64,000 nucleotides of DNA from the NCBI RefSeq assembly GCF_040675855.1, contig NZ_JBEGIK010000001.1, positions 930,001 to 994,000 of the forward strand. Direction: 5' to 3'. This document shows, one piece after another, positions 34,750 to 43,587 of this stretch (its first letter is position 1; each line of letters starts with the position of its first letter). The position numbers and the translations under genes were made by a program. This stretch comes from Microbacterium sp. LWH3-1.2 (GTDB taxonomy: Bacteria; Actinomycetota; Actinomycetes; Actinomycetales; Microbacteriaceae). The notes under the pieces were generated by a model, which did not search any database, was not told where the DNA came from, and saw nothing but the letters and a program-made list of their open reading frames with translations.

Positions 34750-35181
34750 GTGGTTCCCGAGATCAACTACTGGGCGGTGCTGATCGCGACGGCGTCGAGC
34801 ATGGTCGTCGGCTCGATCTGGTACACGCCGAAGGTGTTCGGCACGCGCTGGGCGAAGCTCGCGAACGTCGACATGGACCGGCCCGGTGCCACCGCCGTGG
34901 TGCCGATCGTGGTGACCGTGATCGTCAGCTTCGTGACCGCGTGGGTGCTGGCGGGCGCCGCGTCGATCGCATGGCACTTCTACGGCGGCAGCTACCTGTG
35001 GGCGGCGCTCTTGACCGGCGTGATCCTCTGGGCAGGCTTCACCGCGGCCCGTTTCATCACGCACGACGCCTTCGAGGGACGGCCGTCGTCGCTCACCGTG
35101 CTCAACATCTCGCACGAGCTCGTGACGATCGTCGTGATGGCGCTCATCATCGGCGTGTGGCCGCCGTCCGGAACCGTGTAG
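34750..35181 (+). CDS. DUF1761 family membrane protein
   Basis: A 143-residue protein with four hydrophobic helices. VPEINYWAVLIATASSMVVG, shortened to INYWAVLIA, and GSIWYTPKVFGTRWAKL (about 22-38) are the DUF1761 hallmarks. The function is unknown. The GTG start at 34750 is preceded by GGAGGAGG with suitable spacing. It converges with purQ. Confidence 0.82.
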   Translation: MVPEINYWAVLIATASSMVVGSIWYTPKVFGTRWAKLANVDMDRPGATAVVPIVVTVIVSFVTAWVLAGAASIAWHFYGGSYLWAALLTGVILWAGFTAARFITHDAFEGRPSSLTVLNISHELVTIVVMALIIGVWPPSGTV

Positions 35182-35199
35182 CGGAACGGATGCTGCCTC

Positions 35200-35907
35200 T
35201 CAGGCGGCGGCGCCCACCACGGCGGCGACGGCCGACGTGAAGAACGACAGGCCGTCCACGCCCGACCGCATCGCGGCCGCGGTGTCGGGGCCGAAGCCGG
35301 GCTCGACGGCGTGCTCGGGGTGCGGCATGAGGCCCACCACGTTGCCGCGCTCGTTGACGATGCCGGCGATGTCGCGGAGCGACCCGTTCGGGTTGACGCC
35401 GAGGTAGCGGAAGGCGACGAGGCCCTCGCCCTCGAGGCGGTCGAGCTCGGACTCCGACGCGATGTAGCCGCCGTCGGCGTTCTTCAGTGGGATCACGATC
35501 TCCTGGCCGGAGGCGAAATCGCTGGTCCACGCGGTGTCGTTGTTCTCGACGCGCAGCTTCTGGTCGCGGCGGATGAACTGCTGGTGCGCGTTGCGGATGA
35601 GACCGCCCGGCAGCAGGTGCGCCTCGACGAGCATCTGGAAGCCGTTGCAGATGCCGAGGATCGGCATGCCCTTGGCCGCGGCATCCTTCACCTCCGCCAT
35701 GATCGGCGCGAGCGCGGCGATGGCTCCGGCGCGCAGATAGTCGCCGTAGCTGAAGCCGCCCGGGAGGACCAGCGCATCCACGCCGTCGAGGTCGTGCGAT
35801 CCGTGCCAGAGGGCGACCGCCTCGCCGCCGGCGATCTCGATCGCGCGCTGCGCGTCGCGGTCGTCGAGGGAGCCGGGGAAGGTGATGACTCCGATGCGGG
35901 CGGTCAT
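35200..35907 (-). CDS. purQ: Phosphoribosylformylglycinamidine synthase, glutaminase subunit
   Basis: A 235-residue class-I glutamine amidotransferase that supplies ammonia for FGAM synthesis in de novo purine synthesis. The nucleophile C87 is in GICNGFQ, and [10 protein letters not shown] near 193-202 holds the catalytic His/Glu. The start [14 protein letters not shown] and [18 protein letters not shown] are typical. The ATG overlaps the purS stop (ATGA). purL does not follow in the window. Confidence 0.96.
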   Translation of the reverse strand: MTARIGVITFPGSLDDRDAQRAIEIAGGEAVALWHGSHDLDGVDALVLPGGFSYGDYLRAGAIAALAPIMAEVKDAAAKGMPILGICNGFQMLVEAHLLPGGLIRNAHQQFIRRDQKLRVENNDTAWTSDFASGQEIVIPLKNADGGYIASESELDRLEGEGLVAFRYLGVNPNGSLRDIAGIVNERGNVVGLMPHPEHAVEPGFGPDTAAAMRSGVDGLSFFTSAVAAVVGAAA

Positions 35908-36152
35908 TCGACGACCTCGATGCCGACGACGTCCTCGATCACCGAGTTCGAGAGGATCTCGTCGGCGATGCGCTGGGCCTCGGCGAGCACCTCGTCGGTG
36001 ACCTCGCCGTCGACGGTGAGCTCGAACCGCTTGCCGATGCGGACGCCACTGAAGTCGGAGACGCCGAGACGGGCGAATGCACCGGAGACGGCCTTCCCCT
36101 GCGGGTCCAGAAGCTCGGCCTTGGGCATGACGTCGACGACGATGGTGGGCAT
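35904..36152 (-). CDS. purS: Phosphoribosylformylglycinamidine synthase subunit
   Basis: An 82-residue protein with [17 protein letters not shown] and a C-terminal [16 protein letters not shown], the PurS pattern. It bridges PurQ and small PurL in the three-part FGAM synthase. GGAGGATC lies upstream of the ATG at 36152. It leads a purS-purQ pair. Confidence 0.95.
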   Translation of the reverse strand: MPTIVVDVMPKAELLDPQGKAVSGAFARLGVSDFSGVRIGKRFELTVDGEVTDEVLAEAQRIADEILSNSVIEDVVGIEVVE

Positions 36153-36187
36153 GTGGATCCTCCTGGCGGCCGCAGGCCGCAGCTATC

Positions 36188-36226
36188 GGTCGTTGAGCGA
36201 CGAGCGCAGCGAGGAGTCGAAACGCC
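36188..36226 (+). repeat. Dispersed CGTTGAGCGA...GAGTCGAAACGC element, copy A
   Basis: GGTCGTTGAGCGACGAGCGC, then AGCGAGGAGTCGAAACGCC. Related copies are at 53747 (inverted), 59067 (inverted) and 59124. It lies upstream of purS, between its start and the cebE promoter region. The rest of this 316-base gap holds the operators described below. Confidence 0.6.
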
Positions 36227-36323
36227 GGATGTCGCGGGCAGGGGTCCCCTCCAGTCTACGGGCCCTCGCGCCCGGCGTTTCTCGGGGCCCGCGAAACCCC
36301 GTGACACAACCGTGATCGATCCG

Positions 36324-36393
36324 TGGGAGCGCTCCCTTGACTTCGTGGGAGCGATCCCATAGCGTTTCGTCTCGATCGATGGGAACGCTCCCA
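36324..36393 (+). promoter_or_regulatory. cebE promoter with three CebR/CelR-type operators
   Basis: TGGGAGCGCTCCCT (36324-36337), TGGGAGCGATCCCA (36346-36359) and TGGGAACGCTCCCA (36380-36393) match the TGGGAGCGCTCCCA box known for CebR/CelR of Streptomyces and Thermobifida. -35 TTGACT (36337-36342) and -10 TAGCGT (36360-36365) are 17 bases apart. The first operator touches the -35, the second fills the spacer, and the third lies just past the start of transcription. Confidence 0.88.
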
Positions 36394-36468
36394 CGACCAT
36401 CATCCGGCACGGTTCCCTCCGCGCCGATCCTGCAACACACACGACCCTGACAACACAAAGGAGTGACA

Positions 36469-37740
36469 GTGAACGCACGCGCCTTCCGCAGAAGCGCCAT
36501 GGTGATCGCCGCATTCTCGGCTTCGGCCATCGTCCTCGCCGGCTGCGCCGGCGGCAGCGGAGACGACGCCGGCGGCGAAGACGGCGAGATCACGCTGACC
36601 CTGGCCACGTTCAACGACTTCGGGTACGACGACGAACTCCTCCAGGAGTACATGGACGAGAACCCGAACATCAAGATCGTCCACAACAAGGCCGCCATCA
36701 CCGACGACGCCCGCACGAACTTCTTCGCGAAGCTCGGCAAGGAGGGCCTCGCCGACATCGAAGCGGTCGAGGTCGACTGGTTCGCCGAGGCCATGCAGTA
36801 CTCCGACCTGCTCGCAGAGGTGCCCGACAGCGCCAAGGGCCGCTGGGTCGAGTGGAAGGAAGCGGCCGCGACCGACGCCGACGGCCGCCTGGTCGGGTTC
36901 GGCACCGACATCGGTCCGCAGGCCGTCTGCTACCGCGCCGACCTGTTCGCCGCCGCGGGGCTGCCCTCGACACCCGACGAGGTCGCCTCGCAGATCGACG
37001 GCGACTGGAACACCTTCTTCGACCTGGCCGACCAGTACAAGGCCGCGACCGGCAAGCCGATGCTCGACTCTGCGAACTCCGCGTTCCAGGGCATCGTCAA
37101 CCAGATCGAGTTCCCGTACGACGAGCCCGACGGCACCGTCGTCGCGACCGACAACCCCGACCTCGAGGCGGCCTACGACCTCGTCGTCGAGCGGGGCATC
37201 CCGAACTCGGCCTACTCGGGCCAGTGGTCGGACGACTGGAACGCGTCGATGGCCAACGGCGAGTTCGCCGCGATGCTGTGCCCGCCGTGGATGCTCGGCA
37301 TCATCTCGGGCAACGCCCCCGAGGTCACCGGCTGGGAGATCGCGAACGCGTTCCCGAACGGCGGCGGCAACTGGGGTGGCTCGTACCTGACCGTCCCGGC
37401 CAACGGCAAGAATGTCGACGAGGCCCTCAAGCTCGCGGACTGGCTGACGGCTCCGGAGCAGCAGGAGAAGACGTTCGTGAACGTCGGCGCCTACCCGAGC
37501 GCACTGGACGCGCAGAGCGCGCCGTCGATCACCGACTCGACCAACGAGTACTTCGCCGACGCGCCCACGGGCACGATCTTCGCGGACCGCTCCGAGGCGA
37601 TCACCGTCACCCCCTACAAGAGCGCGGACTACTTCAAGTACAACACCGCGCTGCAGGACGCCATCACCCGTGTCTTCGACGGCGTCGAGGACGCGCAGAC
37701 GTCGTGGGACACGTACGTCGCCGAGGTCGAGGCCTTCTGA
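36469..37740 (+). CDS. cebE: Cellobiose-type ABC substrate-binding lipoprotein
   Basis: A 423-residue exported lipoprotein. A basic N-terminus, hydrophobic core and lipobox ending in C26 (IVLAGC) are followed by a Gly/Asp linker and the SBP_bac_1 fold (ITLTLATFNDFGYDDELLQ start, C-terminal aromatic residues). It captures cello-oligosaccharides or similar beta-glucosides, judged from the CebR boxes upstream and the GH1 gene downstream. AAAGGAG lies five bases before the chosen GTG at 36469; the GTG at 36463 overlaps that site. First gene of cebEFG-GH1-cebR. Confidence 0.9.
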   Translation: MNARAFRRSAMVIAAFSASAIVLAGCAGGSGDDAGGEDGEITLTLATFNDFGYDDELLQEYMDENPNIKIVHNKAAITDDARTNFFAKLGKEGLADIEAVEVDWFAEAMQYSDLLAEVPDSAKGRWVEWKEAAATDADGRLVGFGTDIGPQAVCYRADLFAAAGLPSTPDEVASQIDGDWNTFFDLADQYKAATGKPMLDSANSAFQGIVNQIEFPYDEPDGTVVATDNPDLEAAYDLVVERGIPNSAYSGQWSDDWNASMANGEFAAMLCPPWMLGIISGNAPEVTGWEIANAFPNGGGNWGGSYLTVPANGKNVDEALKLADWLTAPEQQEKTFVNVGAYPSALDAQSAPSITDSTNEYFADAPTGTIFADRSEAITVTPYKSADYFKYNTALQDAITRVFDGVEDAQTSWDTYVAEVEAF

Positions 37741-37795
37741 TCAGGCCGACACCGACGATCCGATCCGCTTCCACGGACCAGGTCTGACAGCAGAA

Positions 37796-37836
37796 GCGGA
37801 GTGCGTGCGGGTCCCCCCGGCCCGCACGCGCTCCGC
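37796..37836 (+). terminator. Intercistronic hairpin between cebE and cebF
   Basis: A 16-base arm (37796-37811, beginning GCGGAG) pairs with 37821-37836 (ending CTCCGC), with one G-T pair and a nine-base loop. It lies in the 134-base gap after cebE, without a T-run. It may attenuate or stabilise so that binding protein is made in excess over permeases. Confidence 0.6.
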
Positions 37837-37874
37837 CTCCACGCCCACCCTCGACATCCGAATCGGAGCCACCG

Positions 37875-38903
37875 GTGACCACCACCGCCACCCGCACCAC
37901 GGCATCCGGGCCGGCCGATCGGCCCGATCCGCAACGCCAGCCGCGCGTCCTCTCCTTCTCCCACAAGCTGAGCCGCTGGGACCTGAAGGTCTCGCCCTAT
38001 CTCTACATCTCGCCGTTCTTCATCCTGTTCGCGATCGTCGGACTCTTCCCGATCGTCTACACGGCGGTGATCTCGTTCCAGGAATGGGACCTGGTCCGAG
38101 GCTCCGGCACCTTCGTCGGCCTCGACCAGTACATCTGGATCCTGTCCCAGGCGGACTTCTGGACCGCCCTGCGCAACACCTTCAGCATTTTCCTGCTGTC
38201 GTCGGTGCCGCAGCTCATCCTCGCGTTGTTCATCGCGGCGATGCTGGACAAGAACATCCGGTCCAAGACCTTCTGGCGGATGAGCGTCCTGCTCCCGTAC
38301 GTCATGGCGCCGGTCGCCGTCGCGCTGATCTTCAGCAACATGTTCGGCGACAACCACGGTCTCGTGAACAACATCCTCGCCGGCATCGGCCTCGAGCCCA
38401 TCATGTGGCACAAGGACCCGTTCTGGAGCCACGTCGCGATCGCGACGATGGTCAACTTCCGCTGGACCGGCTACAACGCGCTCATCCTGCTCGCCGCGAT
38501 GCAGGCCGTGCCCCGGGAGTATTACGAGGCGGCGACCGTCGACGGTGCCGGCGCGTTCCGCCAGTTCTGGAACATCACGCTCCCGTCGCTCAAGCCGACC
38601 CTCATCTTCGTCATCATCACGTCGACGATCGGCGGCCTGCAGATCTTCGATGAGCCGCGCATGTTCGACACCTTCGGCCGCGGCGGCGCCGCGAACCAGT
38701 GGCTGACGATCACGCTGTACCTCTACAACATCGGCTGGGGCGAGTTCAACTTCGGCCGCGCCGCCGCACTGGCGTGGATCCTCTTCATCATCATCCTGGC
38801 GATCGGCCTCATCAACCTCGCCATCACCCGTGCCCTCGTGCGCGACGAGGGCGGCCGTGGAGTCATCCGACGACGCCGCCGCCGGAAGGGAGCCCAGCAG
38901 TGA
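37875..38903 (+). CDS. cebF: Sugar ABC transporter permease (MalF type)
   Basis: A 342-residue membrane protein with six helices and the EAA coupling motif YYEAATVDGAGAFRQFWNITLP, split around EAATVDGAGA near 216-225. The N-terminus is about 45 polar residues long. GTG start at 37875. Its stop overlaps the cebG start (GTGA). It pairs with CebG. No ATPase gene lies in the cluster; as in Streptomyces, a shared MsiK-like ATPase elsewhere probably drives it (inference). Confidence 0.92.
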   Translation: MTTTATRTTASGPADRPDPQRQPRVLSFSHKLSRWDLKVSPYLYISPFFILFAIVGLFPIVYTAVISFQEWDLVRGSGTFVGLDQYIWILSQADFWTALRNTFSIFLLSSVPQLILALFIAAMLDKNIRSKTFWRMSVLLPYVMAPVAVALIFSNMFGDNHGLVNNILAGIGLEPIMWHKDPFWSHVAIATMVNFRWTGYNALILLAAMQAVPREYYEAATVDGAGAFRQFWNITLPSLKPTLIFVIITSTIGGLQIFDEPRMFDTFGRGGAANQWLTITLYLYNIGWGEFNFGRAAALAWILFIIILAIGLINLAITRALVRDEGGRGVIRRRRRRKGAQQ

Positions 38904-39808
38904 GCGCCATCAGCACCCCGCCTCTCGCGGTCGTCGAGGAGAACCTCCCCAACGCGCGCCGGAGCCGCCGGACCACGAGGATCCGCGGCGTGCGCGCCGG
39001 GTTCTGGGTGTACATCGGTCTCGGGGTCGTCGTGGTCTCGGCGATCTTCCCCTACTACTGGTCGTTCCTGATCGGCTCGGGCGACGCCTCGACCATCAAC
39101 GACCCGGACATGTCGTGGCTGCCCGGCGGCAACTTCATCGACAACGCGCTGAAGGTCATCAACGACCCGGCCGTCAACTTCTGGCTGGCGCTGTGGAACT
39201 CGATCTTCAGCTCCACCGTGATCGCAGCATCCGTCGTCCTGTTCTCGACGCTCGCAGGCTGGGCGTTCGCGAAGCTCCGCTTCCCGGGCGGCAAGTGGCT
39301 GCTGGCCTTCGTCGTCGCGACGATGGCGGTGCCGATGCAGCTCGGCGTCGTCCCCCTCTACCTCCTGTTCTCCGACCTCGGCTGGACGGGGCAGATCGGC
39401 GCGATCATCATCCCCGCCCTCACGAGCGCCTTCGGCGTGTTCTGGATGACGCAGTACCTGTCGCAAACCGTCCCGGACGAGCTGATCGAGGCGGCGCGCG
39501 TGGACGGGGCGAACATGATCCGCACGTTCTGGACCGTCGGCGTGCCCGCCGCGCGTCCCGCGGCGGCGATGCTGTTCCTCTTCACCTTCGTCGGCGCGTG
39601 GAACCAGTTCTTCTGGCCCTTCATCGTGCTCGACCGGCAGAGCCCGACCCTCCCGGTGGCGCTCTCGCTCCTGCAGTCGAACTATTTCGTCGATTACTCG
39701 GTCGTGCTCGCCGGCGTGCTCCTCGCCACCATTCCGCTGCTCATCGTCTTCGCCTTCACAGGCAGGCAGCTGGTCAGCGGGATCATGGCCGGCGCCGTCA
39801 AGGGCTAG
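38900..39808 (+). CDS. cebG: Sugar ABC transporter permease (MalG type)
   Basis: A 302-residue membrane protein with six helices and EAA motif ELIEAARVDGANMIRTFW, core EAARVDGA, in the loop before the last helices. FAFTGRQLVSGIMAGAVKG closes the protein, a typical MalG-type C-terminus that contacts the ATPase. The GTG overlaps the cebF stop. Works with CebF in uptake of the same sugar. Confidence 0.92.
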   Translation: MSAISTPPLAVVEENLPNARRSRRTTRIRGVRAGFWVYIGLGVVVVSAIFPYYWSFLIGSGDASTINDPDMSWLPGGNFIDNALKVINDPAVNFWLALWNSIFSSTVIAASVVLFSTLAGWAFAKLRFPGGKWLLAFVVATMAVPMQLGVVPLYLLFSDLGWTGQIGAIIIPALTSAFGVFWMTQYLSQTVPDELIEAARVDGANMIRTFWTVGVPAARPAAAMLFLFTFVGAWNQFFWPFIVLDRQSPTLPVALSLLQSNYFVDYSVVLAGVLLATIPLLIVFAFTGRQLVSGIMAGAVKG

Positions 39809-39875
39809 GCCATCTTTCCCACCCTCCGCCTTCGGCATCCTGACACCGACGTTCCCCGAGAGGATCATTGACCTC

Positions 39876-41354
39876 ATGACGACCGCGATCCCTCGCGCCT
39901 TCCCCCAGGACTTCCTGTTCGGCGCTGCGACCGCCGCCTTCCAGATCGAGGGCGCCGCCCACGAGGACGGCCGCCGCGACTCGATCTGGGACGCCTTCTG
40001 CCGCGTGCCGGGCGCCGTGATCAACGCCGACAACGGTGATGTGGCGTGCGACCACTACCACCGCTATCCCGGCGACGTCGCGCTGATGAAGGAGCTGGGC
40101 CTGCAGACGTACCGCTTCTCGACGTCGTGGTCGCGTGTGCGACCCGACGGCGGGGCGGTCAACCTGAAGGGCCTCGACTTCTACAAGGGACTGGTCGACG
40201 AGCTGCTCGGGGCCGACATCCTGCCCTGGCTGACGCTCTACCACTGGGATCTCCCGCAGGCGCTCCAGGAGAAGGGCGGCTGGGCGAACCGCGACACGGC
40301 GGACCTCTTCACCGAGTACGCCCTGACGATGCACGACGCGCTGGGCGACCGCGTGGACGTCTGGACGACGCTCAACGAGCCGTGGTGCTCCTCGTTCCTC
40401 AGCTACACGGCGGGGATCCACGCGCCGGGCCGCTACAGCGTGGAGGAGGGTGTGCTCGCCGCCCACCACCTCCTGCTCGGCCATGGCCAGGCCGTCCGCG
40501 AGCTGCGCGCACGCGACAAGTCGCTCAAGCTCGGCATCACGCTCAACCTCACGGTCGCCGAGCCGGTCGACGAGAGCGACCCGGCCGATGTCGACGCCGC
40601 ACGCCGCATCGACGGGCAGTTCAACCGCTGGTTCCTCGACCCGATCTTCCGCGCGCAGTACCCGGCCGACATCGTCGAAGACATCCGCAAGGTGGATGCC
40701 GCGGCCATCGCCGCATGGGAGGCCGCGGTGCGCCCGGGCGACCTCGAGACCATCGCGACGCCGATCGACACGCTCGGCGTGAACTACTACCACGGCGAGT
40801 ACGTGGGCGGACACGAGCCGGTGAACCCGCCGATCGGTGGCGACGCCCCGACCGACCGCCCCGGCCGTTCGCCGTTCCCCTCGCACGAGGGCATCTACTG
40901 GCATGAGCGCGGACTGCTCCGCACCCCGATGCAGTGGGAGGTGCAGCCCGAGGGGCTCACCACGCTCCTCGAAAGGGTGTGGAACGAATACGCCCAGCCG
41001 GCCGGCACGGTGCTGTACGTCACCGAGAACGGCGCCGCCTACGACGACGAGCTCGTCGTCGAGAGCGACGTGAAGCACGTGCACGACGCCGACCGCGTCG
41101 AGTTCCTGCGCGGGCACCTCGGTGCGATCCTCGACGCTGCCGAGGCCGGCGTCGACGTGCGCGGGTACTTCTACTGGTCGCTGCTCGACAACTTCGAGTG
41201 GGCGTGGGGGTACGAGAAGCGGTTCGGTATCGTACGCGTGGACTACGACACCCAGGAGCGCACGCCGAAGGACAGCGCGCTCGAGTACAGCCGCATCATC
41301 GGCGCCCGGGCGATCGACCTGGAGTCCGCGCGCGCGGCGACCCTCGCGTCGTAG
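39876..41354 (+). CDS. GH1 beta-glucosidase
   Basis: A 492-residue cytoplasmic family-1 glycoside hydrolase. Acid/base E168 is in TTLNEPW and nucleophile E384 in YVTENG. FLFGAATAAFQIEGAAHEDG (13-32), shortened to GAATAAFQIEGA, is the N-terminal signature. WSLLDNFEWAWGY near the end binds the glucosyl residue. It would split imported cellobiose to glucose. It follows cebG after 67 bases and is probably under the same promoter. No signal peptide. Confidence 0.94.
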   Translation: MTTAIPRAFPQDFLFGAATAAFQIEGAAHEDGRRDSIWDAFCRVPGAVINADNGDVACDHYHRYPGDVALMKELGLQTYRFSTSWSRVRPDGGAVNLKGLDFYKGLVDELLGADILPWLTLYHWDLPQALQEKGGWANRDTADLFTEYALTMHDALGDRVDVWTTLNEPWCSSFLSYTAGIHAPGRYSVEEGVLAAHHLLLGHGQAVRELRARDKSLKLGITLNLTVAEPVDESDPADVDAARRIDGQFNRWFLDPIFRAQYPADIVEDIRKVDAAAIAAWEAAVRPGDLETIATPIDTLGVNYYHGEYVGGHEPVNPPIGGDAPTDRPGRSPFPSHEGIYWHERGLLRTPMQWEVQPEGLTTLLERVWNEYAQPAGTVLYVTENGAAYDDELVVESDVKHVHDADRVEFLRGHLGAILDAAEAGVDVRGYFYWSLLDNFEWAWGYEKRFGIVRVDYDTQERTPKDSALEYSRIIGARAIDLESARAATLAS

Positions 41355-41409
41355 CACTGCGCCACGGGATGTCTGCCGCGCAGTAGCATCCGGGGAGGAG
41401 GGGACAGGG

Positions 41410-42450
41410 ATGAGCACCGATGCCATGCGGCATGCCCAGCGCGGACCCGGCAGCGCGCACGCCGTGACGATCGAAGAGGTCGCGGCGGCCGCAGGGGTGT
41501 CGCGGTCGACGGTCTCCCGCGTCGTGAACGGCTCGACCGCCGTGAGTCCGGAAGCTCTCGAATCGGTGACCCGGGCGATCAGCGAGCTGAACTACGTCCC
41601 CAACCGCGCCGCCCGGTCGCTCGCGAGCCAGAAGACGCACGCGATCGCGCTCATCGTGCCCGAGGACACCACCCGGTTCTTCGGCGACCCGTTCTTCGCG
41701 GCGATCGTGTCGGGCATCAACTCACGCCTCAGCCGCTCGGACTACGTGCTCAACCTCTTCATCGCGAGCGACGACCCGGGCGACAAGACGACCTCGTATG
41801 TGCGCTCAGGCGCCGTCGACGGCGCGATCGTGGTCTCGCACCACACCAGCGACACGTTCATCGACCGCATCGCGAGCGTCGTGCCCGTCGTCTACGGCGG
41901 GCGGCCGGTGCGCGAGCGCGAGCGCGACTACTACGTCGACGTCGACAACGTCCGTGGGGCGTACGACGCCACGGTGTACCTGATCGAGAGCGGCCGCCGC
42001 CGCATCGCGACGATCACCGGGCCGCGCGACATGCCCGCCGGCGTCGACCGTCTGCAGGGGTACCGCGACGCCCTCGCGGCGTGGGACCTCGACGAGGTCG
42101 CGGTCGAGGACGGCAACTTCACCGCTGACGGCGGCGCCGACGCGATGCGCCGGGTGCTCGCCACGGGAGCCCGGCCCGACGCGGTCTTCGTCGCCAGCGA
42201 TCTCATGGCGCGCGGCGTGCTGACGGTGCTCGCGGCGGAGGGGCTGCGCGTCCCCGAGGACGTCGCCCTCATCGGCTTCGACGACTCGCCGGTGGCGACG
42301 TCCGTCATCCCCCAGCTGACGACGATGCGCCAGCCGTCCTTCGCACAAGGGGAGCGCATGGCCACAGTGCTGCTCGACCTCCTCGCGGGGCGGCATCCGC
42401 GGCACGTCACCATCCTCGAGACGGAGCTCGTCGTCCGCGACTCGGTCTGA
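41410..42450 (+). CDS. cebR: CebR/CelR-like LacI-family repressor
   Basis: A 346-residue regulator with N-terminal HTH (about 20-42, TIEEVAAAAGVSRSTVSRVVNG) and hinge, then a sugar-binding domain ending in LIGFDDSPVATSVIPQLTTMRQP. Position after the GH1 gene and the three TGGGAGCG-type boxes before cebE identify it as the cellobiose-responsive repressor. The ATG at 41410 is preceded by GGAGGAGGGG; longer readings overlap the GH1 gene. The gap before it is 55 bases, so it is probably part of the operon. Confidence 0.9.
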   Translation: MSTDAMRHAQRGPGSAHAVTIEEVAAAAGVSRSTVSRVVNGSTAVSPEALESVTRAISELNYVPNRAARSLASQKTHAIALIVPEDTTRFFGDPFFAAIVSGINSRLSRSDYVLNLFIASDDPGDKTTSYVRSGAVDGAIVVSHHTSDTFIDRIASVVPVVYGGRPVRERERDYYVDVDNVRGAYDATVYLIESGRRRIATITGPRDMPAGVDRLQGYRDALAAWDLDEVAVEDGNFTADGGADAMRRVLATGARPDAVFVASDLMARGVLTVLAAEGLRVPEDVALIGFDDSPVATSVIPQLTTMRQPSFAQGERMATVLLDLLAGRHPRHVTILETELVVRDSV

Positions 42451-42472
42451 CGCGTCCCCTGCCCCGCGTCCC

Positions 42473-42526
42473 CTGCTCACCTGTCACAAGATGTCGCTGC
42501 AGCCGGCACTTTGCGACAGCTGAGCG
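42473..42526. repeat. Dispersed 54-bp inverted repeat, copy 2
   Basis: CTGCTCACCTGTCACAAG opens and TTTGCGACAGCTGAGCG closes the element. It stands 20 bases before copy 3, between the convergent cebR and VOC genes. Confidence 0.7.
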
Positions 42527-42546
42527 TCCGTGGCTCCGAGCCTTGA

Positions 42547-42601
42547 CTGCTCGCCTGTCACGACTTGCCGTCCACACCGACACTTCGCGACAGGTGAGCG
42601 G
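42547..42601. repeat. Dispersed 54-bp inverted repeat, copy 3
   Basis: CTGCTCGCCTGTCACGAC opens and CACTTCGCGACAGGTGAGCG closes the element, which is tandem with copy 2. Together they could form terminator-like stems for the two converging genes. Confidence 0.7.
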
Positions 42602-42625
42602 AGGTGGGGGCCTCGGCGGCGACGG

Positions 42626-43510
42626 TCAGCCGCGGCCGGGCGCCGTGGCGTGCAGGAGGTTCAGCCACGGGTCGTCGAACGAGACCGTGCGGCCGTCGTC
42701 GCGCACCTCGAGGCCGTGGTGGCGCAGACGCTCGGCGAGCTCGCCGAGCGAATCGGCGTCGGGGAGGGCCAGGTCGACGCGGCCGAGGCCGAGTGCCGGC
42801 ATGCGCGGCCCTGCGCCGCGCGAGTTCCACACGTTCATCGCCATGTGGTGGTGGTAGCCGCCGGCGCTCACGAACAGCGCCTGGTCGCCCATCGCCGCTG
42901 TCTGGTCGAAGCCGAGCGCGTCGACGTAGAAGGCGCGGGCGCTCGCGACGTCGCCGACCGACAGGTGCACATGACCGACGGATGCCGCGTCCTGCCCGGT
43001 GCCGCCGCTCGCGGCCCGTTCGCTCAGGTGCTCGCGCAGGAACCCGTTGGGGTCGAGGTACAGCGTCGCCATCTCGACGCTGCCGTGGGTCCACGACCAC
43101 TCGGTCCGGGCGCGATCCCAGTACAGCTCGACGCCGTTCCCCTCGGGATCGGTGAGGTAGAAGGCCTGGCTCACCAGGTGGTCCGCCGACCCGGTGAAGG
43201 TGTGCGGTGCGCGTTGCGCGACGTTGTACAGCGCCGCCGCGAGAGCCTCCCGCGTACCGAACAGGATCGCGGTGTGGAAGAGCCCGGCCGCGCCGGGGCT
43301 CGCGTGCCGCAGGGCCGGCTCGTGCGTCAGGATGACGACCGGGCGGCCCGCGCGTCCGAGCACGACCTCGTCGCCCTCGGCCGACAGCACCTGGAGGGTG
43401 ATGACGTCGCGGTAGAACGCGGTCATGCCGTCGAGGTCTCCGACGAGGAGCGTCACAGCGCCCATGGAGGTGTCGGCGGCGAGGCGGTCGGGGTGCGCGG
43501 TCTCATTCAC
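42626..43510 (-). CDS. VOC family ring-cleavage-type dioxygenase (CatE-like)
   Basis: A 294-residue protein with two vicinal-oxygen-chelate modules, about 16-140 and 178-290. LFHTAILF (H79) and GVELYWDR (E128) in the first, and GHVHLSVGDV (H180/H182) with YHHHMAMNVW in the second, are the metal-binding positions of the family. Relatives cleave catechol or act as glyoxalase-like enzymes; the substrate is not evident. Transcribed alone, downstream of the uracil permease but separated by a hairpin. Confidence 0.82.
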   Translation of the reverse strand: MNETAHPDRLAADTSMGAVTLLVGDLDGMTAFYRDVITLQVLSAEGDEVVLGRAGRPVVILTHEPALRHASPGAAGLFHTAILFGTREALAAALYNVAQRAPHTFTGSADHLVSQAFYLTDPEGNGVELYWDRARTEWSWTHGSVEMATLYLDPNGFLREHLSERAASGGTGQDAASVGHVHLSVGDVASARAFYVDALGFDQTAAMGDQALFVSAGGYHHHMAMNVWNSRGAGPRMPALGLGRVDLALPDADSLGELAERLRHHGLEVRDDGRTVSFDDPWLNLLHATAPGRG

Positions 43511-43532
43511 GTGTAGCTACAACCATTTGCCC

Positions 43533-43577
43533 GCGGCATCCATTCCCTTCCTGTCCAGAGAAGGGGACGGATGCCGC
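43533..43577 (-). terminator. Terminator hairpin after the nucleobase permease
   Basis: GCGGCATCC (43533-43541) pairs with GGATGCCGC (43569-43577), and the inner TTCCCTTC/GAAGGGGA extends the stem. It begins 11 bases after the permease stop. The outer arms are again the GGATGCCGC word. Confidence 0.55.
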
Positions 43578-43587
43578 GACCCGCCGC

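Noticed and set aside
36153..36468. Possible purine riboswitch before purS
   Set aside because: No conserved purine-aptamer core was found, and the structured part belongs to the CebR operators of the divergent gene.
42451..42625. Possible CRISPR array or tandem repeat between cebR and the VOC gene
   Set aside because: Only two units with palindromic arms and unequal centres. The same unit occurs elsewhere singly, so it is a dispersed element and not a spacer array.
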